Below, piece after piece: positions 22,358-42,479 of a DNA stretch of 64,000 nt. The notes below the pieces were generated by a model. The model searched no databases. It had not been told where the DNA came from and saw only the letters and a program-made list of their open reading frames with translations. Both the position numbers and the translations under genes were made by a program. The stretch's first letter is position 1. Each line of letters opens with the position of its first letter. This DNA comes from Tubulanus polymorphus (taxonomy: Eukaryota > Nemertea > Palaeonemertea > Tubulaniformes > Tubulanidae): assembly GCF_964204645.1 (NCBI RefSeq), contig NC_134030.1, positions 17,551,110 through 17,615,109 of the forward strand, in the 5' to 3' direction.

Positions 22358-25300
22358 ATGTCGTCGTTGCGGGCTGGCCATGTCGTCTCTGTTGGGTTCA
22401 TTGGTTCAGTGAGTCTGGACCGGGAGGTTATTCGAGCGGAGTTTCGCAGATTCGGTGAGGTTGAATTCGTTTGTGTATCTGGACAGACAGCATATGTTGT
22501 GTTTGTCAACGCCAGCTCAGCTAAAAATGCAGTTGCTGCAGAAATCGAATTTCAGGGTAATGTGGTGCAGATAGTGGTTGTGCCGTTGGACCAGTTATCG
22601 GATGTAGAACAACAAATCGCTGAAGCGCGTATAGAGGAGATCCTTGGTGGGTTAAACCCTACTTTACGTGGATCCGTTGTAAACAGATTTTCTTACGGGG
22701 ATGGTGCTGCTTCACGGAAGCGATTGGGGTTTGAACCGGTGAATCCGCCCAGTTTTGCGCCGTTCGAGGATCCGAGGCCGAAGGAGTTTGCTGAGTCGTC
22801 TAAAGGAAGACAAAATGTCGTGATAAACACTCCATCACGCCTCTGTACGTTTTCCGGTGAGGAGAATAAAACTGATGTCTCGTATCGGCAGTGGAAGAGT
22901 GAGGTGCGGGGTTTGCAGGCAGATGGTGTGTACTCGGATTCGCAAGTGGTGAATTTCATTCGTAGGTCACTGAAGGGTACAGCACGTGATTGTTTGTTGA
23001 ACCTTGAGGGTGAGTACGGGTCAGACTTGTCGTTGAACATGGTGATCAATCGACCTGTTTGGGGAGATTTTAACTGCTAGGCAATAATACGGAAAATTTT
23101 ATACAGCAGAGCAAGGTAGGGATGAGTCAGTGTGAATCTCTGGGCGTGTCGGTTGGAGGAGATACGGGGTCACACCCCTGGACAGATTGATGAGGCGGAA
23201 CTGAAGACGCAGTTTTGGCAGGGATTGTTTAACAGGCAGCTTAAACTTGGGCTGCGTCCGCTGTTGTTATCTCATTCATACCAGGAAATGGTGGTTGAGG
23301 CAAGGAAATTGGAGCAAGAGTTTGGGTTCCAACCTGAAGGTCGGAAGATTGCAAGCGTTGGGAAAGAGGCATCTAACCTTGAAAGGAATCTGGTGCCTAG
23401 GCAGCACCAGATGTACGCTGAAGGTTCGGGCCAACTTGTAAAGACCGTTGAATCATTGGTGGAAACCGTTAATGAACTGAAACGGGAGATAACAGCACTG
23501 AAGATTGAAAGAACCTCAGATTATCACGATCAAGGTGACATCGCGCAGGCACGGGGCCGAGGAATGGATAGAGGCGGAGCAATACGCGGCCGAGGTTATA
23601 ATAACCGTCCAGTTTCACGTGGCCGTCGCAGAGGATGTTTTAACTGCGGGGGGTTGGACCATTTTCAGCGAGATTGTCGGCGCACGGGAAACCGGTCGGA
23701 GCCTGGCCCCGGACCCATGGGCCAGGCCAGTCGTCGTTAGTGGGTCCAGCTAATGAATCGGATATTGTCGTCAATAATCAGCCTTGTCGAGCATTGATTG
23801 ATACGGGGGCTCAGGTAACAACGGTCTCAAAGAGTTTCTTTAGTTCACTCGTGGATACGCAGCTGTTTCCTGTCAATGATTTTTTGGATGTGAAGACCGC
23901 CGGTGGAACTGAACTACCCTATTATGGGTGTGCAGGAGTTACGTTGGTAGTGGAGCACCAGATACTCGATGTTTTGGTTTTGGTGGTTGAAGATACTAGT
24001 TACAGTGAGTCGGTGCCTGTGGTGTTGGGCACTAACGTGTTACAGCATTTGCACGATGACAAGGGAGCTGTTGGATTGGCGAAACAATGTTTGTCAGCCA
24101 AACCTGAGCAGGTGCGTACGACGACGGAAATAACTGTACCGCCTATGAGTCAACTTAGCGTGCATGGGCTGGTACGTGGAGTATCGACGGATTCGAGTTT
24201 GGTGATGACTTGCTCGTCGGAAGAGGTTAACCTACCTGGGACCCTACTACTGGTACCTAGCATAAGTAAGGTGGCGGCAGTGCAGTGTAACCGTATAAGC
24301 GTGTGGGTAAGGAATATTGGATGTCGGCCTGTCACCATTCCTGCTCGGTCACCAGTGTGTAGCATTGAGGGTGTGCGTCGAGTGGAGCCGAAGCTGATGA
24401 ATAGTGATATTCCTCTGCAGCGACAGTGTGGTGCAATAGAGTCAGGAGCAGATGATAAGTTTTTTGACTTTTTCAACTGGGAAGGTTGCGAGACGACTCC
24501 GGGGCAGCTTCTCCGGTTAAAAGACGTTCTGCGGAAGCATAAAGGCATTTTTTCGGTCGCTGATGAAGATACTGGACGTGCTTCCGCGATTCGACATGAG
24601 ATCAATTTGACTGATAATGTACCGTTCAAGGAGAGATATCGACGAGTTCCTCCGCCCATGGTGAACGAGGTGAGGGATCACCTTAACATGATGGCGTCCA
24701 CAGGATTCATCCGTCCATCTTTTAGTTCATGGTCATCACCGGTAGTTCTCGTCAGGAAAAAGGATGGCGGTCTTCGATTTTGTGTGGATTATCGGACCCT
24801 CAATCGGAGGACCGTGAAAGATCGGCAGACTCTTCCCCGCGTGGATGAATTAGTTGAAAGTGTTGCCGGTGCCAAGTATTTCACCACTCTCGACCTGAAG
24901 GCTGGATATTGGCTAGTCGAAGTGAAAGAGGAGGATAAGCCGAAAACTGCCTTCAATGTCGGGCCGGGTTATGGATTTTGGGAGTTTAACGTGATGCCCT
25001 TCGGGTTGACAAATGCACCGTCAACGTTCCAGCGCTAAATGGAAAGGACTCTGACTGGCGGATTTAAACCTCCGTGAATGTCTGGTTTTCATCGATGACA
25101 TACTTATTTTTTCGGACACATTCGAGGAGCATGTTTAGCGGTTGGAGCATGTGTTGGATCGTCTTGCTGCTGCAGGACTGAAGTTGAAACCCTCAAAATG
25201 TGAGTTTTTACGGTCAGCAGTTGTTTACCTCGGGCACAGGATCTCTGAAAAGGGAGTTGAACCCGATCCAGCGAAATTAAGTGCTGTGAAGGATTGGCCG

Positions 25301-27273
25301 GCCCCTAGAACCGTAACTGAAGTGCGACAATTCCTGGGGTTTTCGGGCTATTATAGACGCTTTATAAAGGACTATGCCAGAGTAGCTGCTCCGTTAACGA
25401 AATTGTTAACGGGAGTCACGAATCTTAAGGGGAAACGTAAGACAGCGGAACGGAGGATTGAGGTACAGTGGGGACCGGATGAAGAAAACGCATTCACGAG
25501 GTTGAAGGAGATGTTGACGTCAAGCCCCATCTTAGGGTTCGCAGACTTTAATAGACCCTTCGAGCTTCATACGGATGCAGCTCATGATGGATTAGGCGCG
25601 ATCCTATACCAAACAGATGGAAAGGGAATAAAGAAGGTAATCGCTTACGCAAGTAGAGGATTGAATGCTTCAGAGAAGAAGTATCCTGCGCACAAGCTTG
25701 AGTTCCTGGCTCTGAAATGGGCGGCGACGGAAAAGTTCCACGATTACTTGTATGGTAACAAATGTTGTGTCCATACTGATTCGAACCCCATGTCTTATGT
25801 GTTAAAATCTGCGAAACTGGATGCCACGGGACATCGCTGGCTACAGGCTTTATCAGTGTACGATTTGGAACTCGAATACCATAGTGGCGCTAATATGCGG
25901 GATGCAGACGCGCTGAGTCGAAGTCCATTAAATCGGATCACTGCTGACGTCTTTGCAGCAATTTGTACCGTAAGTCCGTCAGTCCCTGTGACGAAAGCCG
26001 GAGGGGTAGCAGAGGTAGACATGCGAAAATTGCAGGAGCGAGACCCGACTATTCGACGCGTTGTTTCTTGTTTAAGGACCAAGACAAGATTCCGGCCAGC
26101 TAAGCCATTGGAGTACGGGATCTGTCAGGTTTTTAAGTCGCTGGAACTTCTGGATGATGTTTTGTACCGCAGAGTTGTTGAAAATGGAGTGTCAGAGCTG
26201 AAAGTTTGGTTGCCCTAATCGGAGAGGGTGGAGATGCCTGACTGTTTGCACGATTGGTTGGGGCATCCCGGCCGTGACAAACGTTGGCGTTATTGAGACG
26301 AAGATGTTATTGGCCCGGAATGAAATCCGACGTCGAGGAATATTTGAAGAGATGTAAGCGCTGTGTGCTGCTGAAGGCTTCGACGCCTACACAAGTTGCC
26401 CCGCTGGTCAGCATTGAGACATCGTACCCCATGGAGTTCCTGTGCATTGATTTTTTAACATTGGAGCCGAGTCAAGGTTTCGAAAAGGTGCTTGTTATGA
26501 CCGATCATTTCACAAAATTTGCGATGGCTATTCCGACTAAAAATGAGACGGCTAGAACGGTGGCTAAGTGTTTATTCAACGAAGTGGTGCTGAAATTCGG
26601 AGCGCCTGTTCAACTTCATTCGGATCAGGGGCCTGCCTTCGAAAGTCGTGTGATCAAGGAGTTATGCGAGTTGACCGGTATGAGGAAAACCCGAACTACA
26701 CCGTATCACCCTGCGGGCAATGGTGCTGTGGAACGGTTTAATGGTACGTTGATTCGACTACTGGGTAGTTTACCGCCCGAGGAAAAGAGAAACTGGCGGA
26801 GGCATATTAATGCATTGGTGTATGCGTATAATTGCATACCCCACGAGTCGACAGGCTTTGAGCCATTCTACCTTATGTTCGGAAGAAGACCCAGACTGTC
26901 AGTTGATAAGAAATTTGGTTGGAGTAATGAAGAAAGTGTGACGTCGACTACAGAGTATGTGAAGCAGATGGAAAATCAATTGGAAGTGGCGTGGAATTTG
27001 GCAGCAGATCACTTGTCTAGGCAAGGGGATAGACGGAAAGAGTTATATGACAGGAGAGCTAAGAGTGCAGAATTAACGCCCGGTGATATGGTGTTGGTCA
27101 AGCGTGAAGGATTCAGGGAACGACATGAATTAGCTGACCGCTGGGAATCGGTGCCTTATATCGTAGAAAGCAAGGTAACTGGAGATGTACCTGTTTACGA
27201 GGTAAAAAGAATTGAAGATGGGGGTAGGAGGATTCTGCATAGTGAACCACAGCTAGATTTTCGTAGTATTTGA
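22358..27273 (+). mobile_element. Ty3/gypsy LTR retrotransposon internal region, broken
   Basis: Gag (22358-23740, interrupted by a stop at 23078-23080 and a shift before 23132) ends in a CCHC zinc knuckle, CFNCGGLDHFQRDC. Protease follows with ALIDTGAQVT in the frame starting 23674. RT has LRFCVDYRTLN, LDLKAGYW and MPFGLTNAPSTFQR, then a TAA at 25036-25038; the catalytic FIDDILIFSD lies in another frame at about 25091-25120. RNase H has FELHTDAAHDGLGAILY. The integrase (26284-27273) has the CKRC zinc half, Asp in DFLTLEP, Asp in HSDQGPAF and the Glu of NGAVERFNG. Order gag-PR-RT-RH-IN is that of Ty3/gypsy. No envelope frame is seen. Several stops and shifts make this copy inactive. Confidence 0.92.
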
Positions 27274-28552
27274 AAATGTTTCGTAGTATTTAGAAATGTT
27301 CTTAATGTTGTTTCCGTATGCGTGGGGGTTACGTTAAAGCCGTCAGACAAGAACGTACTAGTAGTAAGAATTACGAAAGTTCTTGTTTGATGCTTTCATC
27401 TACCAACGCAAACCATAAATCAGTCTATAAACAACAATTCTTTCTCGGTTCTTCTGCTGTGAGATCTGGCAAACAATCAGAAAATCTTTATATAAAACTT
27501 TTAAATAGTTGGAACCATATTTGGTTGGGTCGGAACAATGGAGTGTATTTATAATGAGGCTCGTGAAGGGATCACGCTGATACTTGATGATATTCCCGGC
27601 TACTTTCCGTAAAAGGAAAAACCGGAAGTTTAGGAAGATGTGGTTGTTTTGTATTAAAATAGAATTAGTTAAATTGTAGATAAAATAATTAGTATAAGTA
27701 TTTCAAATAATTTAAGAATTGATAATCAATCACAATGTATTCCGAATCGTAGTTAATTATAATAATTAAAAAAAGAAACAAATAATCGCTAATGTTTTAG
27801 AAAAATTAATTTGTGTTAAATGTTAAAACTAGCTGTCTGAAGTTTCTGTTGTCTGTATACGCTCGTTGGTAATTCACAGACAATAGCTGCTCTCTCAACA
27901 ACGACTAGCAAGGAGTGAGTAAATCACAACGCGTCATGACAGGAGGGTTGGAAGAAAAAGTTTATATCAGCAAATCAGTTTCTAAAAAACCTTTAGATCA
28001 GCAAATCAGTTGGGCTAAATTTTCCGTAACTAAAAACGGTCATGACAGTTGGGTAGCTGCTCCTTGCCAAAAAGCGGAAGACCCTGCGTGGGAGAATCGG
28101 AATTCTGAGAATGCCGGTTCTTTCTACAAAAGGGGGCCGCTATCGAGAGAGAGGGGAGAATCTGTACCTTAGTAAGACGAGTGTCGACAGCAGGACAGGA
28201 GAAGCTTCGGAACGATAGGGATTCATATACAATAGGGATTAGGAAAATCATTCTTTGTTCAAGGTAAATAAAATATATTATCTTCAAGATTATCATCCGG
28301 TATTTCAATTTATTCATTCGGATTTGTGCACGGACACGTTCTCTCGCCAGGGCCTTACTCAAGTATTTTATAGATAACGATTAAAGAGAGGATCGTGACC
28401 GGTGTATCAATACAATACAGTGTTACCTCCGGGCTTTTTGACCAAATATGGCAGGTATGTAGTATCTAATAGCTCCACTAGGGGGCATTTCTGCGAGGAC
28501 GCCCCCTATATTCTCTATAGAAAGGTTCTGAAGAGTATTATTTATTTGACAG
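27274..28552. other. 3' flank of the gypsy element; no gene recognised
   Basis: Short unmatched frames at 27318-27554 and 27915-28172. This may hold the 3' LTR, and further upstream exons of the amine oxidase gene would be expected in or before it, but none was recognised. Confidence 0.3.
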
Positions 28553-29080
28553 TTTTTTGCGAAAGCCTCACGGTGCAATGTATTTTACCGGTAGTGAAAC
28601 GGCTAAGGAATGGATGTGTACAATGGAAGGGGCGATCCAGTCCGGTGAACGCGCTGCTCTTGAGGTCAGTATCTGTGTGTCCTTCAAATAGTGTTACTTT
28701 CAGCATCCATCCGTCCTTCAAATAGTGTTAGTTTCCTCATACATCCTTCAAATAGTGTTAGTCTGGTAATGAATCGTTTTCACGTTCTGATTTCGGACGG
28801 TGTTAATGAAGAGATCGACCAGGATGAACCGGCTCCACCTACACGGGCTGTAACCGTGGATACGTTACCGATTGTTGAGTTTCAGAGATCGTTACCAGGC
28901 ACGAGTTTCCTTCGTCCATTCCTCGTGTTTATCCTCATGAGTTGGATGCTCGGAGGAATCGTCTGGTGTTTCGTCAAGCGATTTCTACCGTTCGTTTCTT
29001 CAGATTCTAACGATACCTCGTCAGCGTCGCCGCGGCAACTGTCTTCAACAATCGACCGAAGCAAAAACGAAAAAAAGTGA
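28553..29080 (+). CDS. Flavin monoamine oxidase-like, last exons
   Basis: Monoamine oxidases oxidatively deaminate amines on the mitochondrial outer membrane. Exon 28553-28664 follows a tttgacag acceptor and reads MYFTGSETAKEW then MEGAIQSGERAALE, the conserved FAD-binding C-terminal motif of the family (GTETA...MEGAVQAGERAA), with a GAG|gtcagt donor. The final exon, somewhere from 28690 to 28770, ends at 29080. It encodes a linker with acidic and proline residues and then a hydrophobic segment (FLVFILMSWMLGGIVWCF) with basic residues after it, as in the tail anchor of MAO-A/B. Polyadenylation signals (aataaa) follow at 29081 and 29103. The phase between the two exons is not resolved, and the catalytic N-terminal exons are not in the upstream sequence. 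Confidence 0.7.
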
Positions 29081-30023
29081 ATAAAATTCCGTCCGTAAAA
29101 ATCAATAAACACAATATATACATGTGTGTATAATAGATATCAGCTTTCTACTGTATTTCAAAATGTGCCCGATAGGGGGAGCCACTCTATAAAACTACAA
29201 TAGCCGCAGTTGCTCTTATGTTGCTTAAGAGTTAACAGTGGATAGTTGACATAGTGACAAAGTTTATTGTTACTATGGTATTTACCCGCCGGTTATCATT
29301 AACCAACTTTTCAGCAACTGCAGCCCTCGGGCGCTAAACCATTAGGGGTGGAAGGACTCATCTATAGCCATGAGGTGAGCGCAGGGCCCGGTAGGGGAGG
29401 GGGGTGTTCCCAGGGACCAATCTTGAAGAACATGCCACATCCAAAAAGGATGATATCCAATATTATGCGTAATCTCGTAATGAAATGCATCAATTATCAT
29501 CTTTTTCGACAAAATGTAAAAGAGCGCAAAAAATGCTTTCATTTCAATAAAATGTATTTATGCTTTTATTTTAACCGTTAGTCACATGTTTATGCTTCCG
29601 GCCTATTCTTGATAATAATGTATTGATTATAATTTTGCTGCTGAATTAATTATAATTATTTTGCTGATGACTCGTTTAGTTTTTAGCCCACTTGAGACTT
29701 TAGTCCTAGCGGGCTTTTGTGTGGGTTTAATTTTACTCTTAACTCAGTTCCACAGTTGTGTGAGTTTGATTGCATCCAGTTCCACAGTTGTGCCGGCTTA
29801 ATTTGATTCTGAACCCAGTTCCACAGAAGTGTAGATTTGATTTGACTCTGGATCCAGCTTCACTGTTGTGCGGGTTTGATCTGACTGAACCCAGTTCCAG
29901 AGTTTGGTGGGTTAAATTTGTCCCTGGATTCAGTTCCACAGTTGTATGAGTCTAATTTGTTTCTGAATTCAGTTCCACTGGTGTTTAGAAGTTTTTTTGA
30001 AAACATAAATTTCAAAATTTCAG
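29081..30023. repeat. Intergenic with degenerate gttccacagttgtg repeats
   Basis: From 29744 to 29985 a word close to ccagttccacagttgtg followed by a ttgattctgaa-type spacer recurs about every 60 bases, with much divergence. The same word builds the tandem satellite at 34990-35490 and appears at 36590-36860 and 42545-42655. No gene. Confidence 0.6.
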
Positions 30024-37300
<7,277 letters not shown>

Positions 37301-37449
37301 GTACGTACACGTAACGCCGGAGCTCAACCGACCCCTCAGACAATCCACAGCCAACCAGGATTCAGAACCGGTGCAGGTTTACGGCTGCAGACAGCCCCCA
37401 CAGACAATCTGCAGCCTAGAACCACTTTCTCAGACAATCTACAGATTGT

Positions 37450-37800
37450 CTTATGGGTTTTAGGATCCAGACTTTAGATTGTCTGAAGGGTTGCAGGATC
37501 CAGGCTGCATATTGTCTGAAGGGCTGCAGGTTACAAGCTGTAGATTGTCTGAAGGGTAGCAGGTTACAGGCTGTAGATTGTCTGAGGGGTTGCAGGTTCC
37601 AGGCTGCATATTTTCTGAAGGGATGCAGATTTCAGACTTTAGATTGTCTGAAGGGATGCAGGATCCAGGCTGCAGATTGTCTGAGGGGTGCAGGTTACAG
37701 GCTGTAGATTGTCTGAAGGGGTGCAGGTTACAGGCTGTAGATTGTCTGAAGGGGTGCAAGTTACAGGCCGTAGTTTGTCTGAGGGGTTGCAGGTTCCAAG
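37450..37800. repeat. 35-bp minisatellite
   Basis: About ten units close to ggttgcaggttccaggctgcatattgtctgaag. It begins right after the last ZMYND8-like exon's donor region; the unit word cagacaatc(t/c)(g/a)cagcc is also present inverted at 37338-37445, so the array has a short inverted lead-in. Confidence 0.88.
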
Positions 37801-38162
37801 CCGTAGATTACAGTTTGGAAAAATTTACAGCATAGCGAAATTGTTGCTTGAAGTTATCTAGTAAATTGTTAAATTTGATACAGTAAAAGTAATTTTATCT
37901 ACAGTAATCTACAGTAAACTACATTTACATCTACAGTAAACTACATTTACATCTACAATTAGACACAGTTATTCACTGAGATTGTTAATCATTGAAATTT
38001 GCTTGTGGTTTCTTGAACAATCAAGTAACACCAACGATTTGTTGAGGAGAGAAAACTCGAAAGGTAAAATTCTCTCATGAAACGTGGATAAGATATTTGT
38101 TTTTACGAACCGAAAAATTTCACTCGAGATGAAATGATTCAAACGTTGTCTTCTATTTTTAG

Positions 38163-41100
38163 TTGTTGATAGAATTTATGGTGACGTGAAAAACAAAATG
38201 AAATCAATATCTACAGGTTTGTATTTTGATAATTTACTATCAATTCCTGCATTTAAATGTGAGATATATTTCCCGCTCACGTCACGTCACGTCATATCAC
38301 GTCGTAATTTTGAAGGTGATTAGTTTTATTTCATTCTTCATCGCAGATTGATTTATGTCTGAATTTACGTTCTACTTCTATTTGTGATTTCAGAGGAATT
38401 AAAGGAACGAGGAATCGTAGCTTATATAGAAGTGAGCAGAATTCCACAGTTTCGAGTTACCCGTAAACTCCTATAACACTATATAGACTCCTAACCTGTA
38501 TATTCCTAACACTAAACTCCAACCACTGAGACTGAACTAAATTCAACCATAGTTGAAGTAAACTGTATGATTTGACCTGTTTAGATCTACTCAATGTTTG
38601 TATATGAATTATTGTGTTTCTGTTTTTCAGTAAAAGATGAAATATCGAGTAAGTACTGATAACAACTTACACATTGTAGTCTAGGTAAATAGATTTACGA
38701 AATGATATGATAAGTTGTATTTTGATAGCTCCAATCCAAAAAAAATCCAATGAAACTGCTCAGAGTGCTTTACAGATGATGAAAATGCTTCCTTCAACAG
38801 GAAGGATTGGTAAAGAATAATATGTTTCCCTCTCCCTGCAGTAATCTATTGTGTTCATTCTGTTTCAGTGAATTACATCAAACCAATTATTGAAAACAGA
38901 ATCCCAGAATTTGAAGGTGAATATATTATGTTGACTGATTATTTTGCTTCTCATGTGGAATACACAGTTATTTCGCATATGGTCGACTGTATTTTGTAGG
39001 AGGATATTGTGACGCTATAGCAGCATAAATAGTTTACAACAGTTGACATCATGATATTTTCTAAATTAGTCTCTGGTCCTTATTAGGTACATTGTAACAT
39101 GTAAAATTTCAGATTCACTAGTGACTGTTTTAGAAGAGAAATGTAAAAAGGCTCGCAGTATGTGGTCATCAAAACACTGGGTATATGATATATCTGGAAG
39201 GTGTAAGTTCACGGTGAAATCAGTTTGTGATTTATAATAGAATTCTATTGTATAAAAACTTGTCTATTGTTTATTACATATAGTGTCTGTACTCAGTGAA
39301 CTTACCAGTGAAACTTCAAAGACAAACACAGGTTATTGGAAACAAGTCAAAGAATGTTTCGGTAAATAATAAATTCTTGTTTCACTGAACGTTTTATCAA
39401 ATGATCTGTTTTTAGGTTTTGAATTGTTTGTTCTGTTTTAATAGGAGATAAAATTAACAGTGAAACAAATACAACTAAACTAACAGATATAGGTGAATAT
39501 CAATACAATAACAACTTATTATTCAAATTAACAAAAAAATTTTGCGTTGAATTCATTGAAGATAAAATTTATTGATGTCATCAGATCATCAGAGGCATCT
39601 GTTTTGATTCAGAGCCAAGTTTAAGTGATGTTAAACTATGAATGACAGTTTGTATCGATGTGAAATAATCTTCAGACCGAGTTCATCGTAGATGATTAAA
39701 ATCAGTTGCGTCTAAACACAAAAACGTTTAAGCAACCGGTATCAAATCAAATATTATCAGATTTAAAATCAATCATTTATTTATTTATTTGTTTTCAGTT
39801 GATGAGTGTTTGGGTGAATGCACTAAAACAATAAGTGACAAGTGGCACCTTGGTGAGTACCCATCATGAGTACCTCTCATGACCACCCCCAATGAGTACC
39901 TCTCATGAGTACGTTGTTCTAATAACCACCAAGCTTCTTGAGTTCTGTTAAGTACGGAACGTGAATACAAATCTTAATTCGAGTACAATAAACTACTGGA
40001 AGACGAATGAGTAACAAAGATTAACTATCGAGATATGTGATCAGTGTAGTGGTGAGTACATGAGTACCAAATACAGACACTCAACTGAGTACCCAGTCCC
40101 GGTACCTGAATCGTTTAAAGACATTTAAATGATGTAATTTATTGATCAAGTTGAAACAAACTGCAACTGAACCAGTTTCAATGACAGTTTTTCTGTGAAC
40201 TTATGTTTATGTTTTGATATTTTTAGGTGATTTTAAGAAACGCAAAATGATCGTAGATACAGGTAAATATTGTGTAGCTCTGATATTCAGCCTAGTACTG
40301 CCCCCTGGTGACTGTATGAGATGTATCTATTCTGTTATTTGTATTATAGAAGTGATTGTTGATGAGATAAAACGCGACTATTTTCAAACTCCCGAATTTA
40401 GAAGTAAGTTTCCAATAAAATCAGAACCTGTTTTAACAACCAGAACTCAAATATTTATGTATTATTATTTATAGGTTCAGTTGAGACTGCAGTGAATGAA
40501 GCTATCAAGAATTCAGGTAATTGAATATTTCCAATTAATTAATTTCCAATTAATTCTTCAATTGAAATTTTGAATTGACTTCAGAATTGAGTTCAGTTTG
40601 GCTGAAAATGTATCTTTTTATTGTATCCACATATTTCATTTTTACAGATAAATCAAGACTTAACAATAAACCAAACTATGAAGCTGCAGGTTTGTAAAAC
40701 TCAAATTTCTGCTAATTTGACCTGACGAATTTCACAGATTAGAAAACAAATTCCCTGAGAACATTTTGAAATATGTCAGTTATTTCCATTTCCATGGTTT
40801 CTCGTCGTTACTAGAGGGGTAGTCACCCTTATTGATGACTTACCCCTAAGGGTAACTATGAAAGGCAGTCTATGAAACCAGGAAGATTATGTAATATTCT
40901 GTTCAGAATTAAATTTTATTATTTCAGTGAAGTGGATAGCTGATGAAATGAAAGGTAAATTGACTGATAATAAATACTCAGTTTCATTATGAGTTTGTGT
41001 TGATGTTTACTGAATCATTTCTAATTTCAGATTTCACGGTTATACCATCTGAATCTTATGGTAAGTAATATTGTTTATATCTATATATGTTATGTGGGCG

Positions 41101-42351
41101 CCTCATCTGTCAGCCAACTGGGCGGGAATTTGAGTAACAATTCACTAAAAATCCTGATGTTTTTTTCAGAGCGTAATGAATTTGCTAAACGTGCACGAGT
41201 AGAAGGTAATGAATAAATAATGTGTGTTAAAATTGATATTATCAATTTTGATAATGTTTTATAATATATTTTATTTCTATTTCAGTAATGAGAAAATCAA
41301 GAGAGTTGATAGATGAGATACGTGCTATAACAGATAAAAGTAATCAATATTGACTTCTATAAGCATCTTACTGACTCACTAATTCCATATTCATGAATTC
41401 ATGTTTCCACATTTATATATAGTCATGTAACATGTCTTATGGTTCCCAAACCGGAAATTTCAAAATAATATTTCCTGGCTCAAAATATTTGCGTTGTAAG
41501 TTGATAGACTTTCCTCTAATTCGGGAAATACATTTGAAATTCATTTTGCGCCTCAACTTTCTTCGGCGATCTTTCTTGAAAATCACCTTCATCAACCAAT
41601 CACCAGTAAAATGTTTATAGTTTGATGCATCAGTTTTTCGGGAATAATTTATTTTATTTTCAGACATATTAAGAAGGCGCGGTTTCCTGGTAGATGATGA
41701 ATAGTGCAAGTAAATCATACAGTCGTCACTTTCTGATTTAAACCATATGATCGAGGTTAAACTAGTTTTGAGGTTAAATGGTTTGAAATAAAATATATCG
41801 ATGAAATTGAGATGAAATTAAGTTCCGTTTTCTCCTGGTTTATGAGAAATCCAGTTTTAGAATCGTTTTCCACGAGAAACTACGTAGTTGATTGTTTAAA
41901 AAAAAGAGTCATAGAATTTAACCGAATCTCATAATCCGGATTTAACTGATCCTGATTAGGTTAATCCGGTATGGTTCTAATCTCTACTGAACAGTTTAAG
42001 AGATAAATGAGCAACAATGTTCAATAATACAATATCAAAACCCTTCACTTAGAATAAAAAGAGTCTGAATTGTTTCCTTAAGAAGATATTCATTCAACGT
42101 TTCAATCCTTTCAAACAAATTAAGAGAACTTATAGAATACCACAGTGAATATAAGTTAATGATTGGATGTCTAAAGCAGAACAAACTCTAAGGTGTTTGC
42201 AATTGTATTTGATGTTTGGTTTATATTGTATTCATTTATAGGGTATAGTAGAATGTTAAGAGATGATAGTCCTGGATCGATTGTTGATGATAGTAGTGAT
42301 AGTAGTGGTACTGACTGGAGGAGTGGTTATAATAGATCAAGCTACCGTTGA
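38163..42351 (+). CDS. Micro-exon gene: at least 17 short phase-1 exons, unknown protein
   Basis: Exons with lengths: 38163-38216 (54), 38631-38648 (18), 38729-38809 (81), 38869-38916 (48), 39113-39202 (90), 39284-39361 (78), 39445-39492 (48), 39799-39852 (54), 40227-40262 (36), 40350-40403 (54), 40475-40516 (42), 40648-40689 (42), 40928-40954 (27), 41031-41060 (30), 41170-41205 (36), 41286-41339 (54), 41664-41704 (ends TAG). Every exon has a pyrimidine-rich ag acceptor and a gt donor, every internal exon is a multiple of three, and each splits a codon after base one, so any subset can be joined in frame. The product is about 277 residues, hydrophilic and rich in Lys, Glu, Asp and Ser, with a few Cys/Trp in exons 5, 6 and 8 (SMWSSKHWVYD, VDECLGECTK). 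There is no signal or membrane segment in the known part. The 5' end and start codon are not found. A 38-nt open block at 38394-38431 breaks the phase rule and may be a decoy. I do not recognise the family. Confidence 0.8.
42242..42351 (+). CDS. Alternative last exon of the micro-exon gene
   Basis: Follows a tttatag acceptor and is in phase 1 like the others. It can replace exon 41664-41704 after the exon ending at 41339. It encodes an acidic serine-rich tail (DDSPGSIVDDSSDSSGTDW) and stops at TGA 42349-42351. An aataaa at about 42476 (caaataaaatgtgtg) would serve as polyadenylation signal. The choice between the two tails is inferred, not shown. Confidence 0.6.
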
Positions 42352-42479
42352 TATTCTGTTGTCAATGTTTGACCTCACCTACTGTTTGACGCTGTATATT
42401 AATCGTTTTATTCTAGAATCTAGTGCGATTTTATACGAAAAGAATAAATGATAATGAGATGAAAAAAACGATTCAAATA

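Noticed and set aside
37453-37835. Leucine/cysteine-rich repeat protein frames.
   Set aside because: Frames through a 35-bp minisatellite; the frame changes along the array.
38026-38063. First exon of the micro-exon gene.
   Set aside because: It ends in the right phase for the exon at 38163, but its own 5' border and start are not convincing.
38394-38431. 38-nt exon of the micro-exon gene.
   Set aside because: Has splice-like borders but is not a multiple of three and would bring a stop into frame with the next exon; may be a decoy or rarely used.
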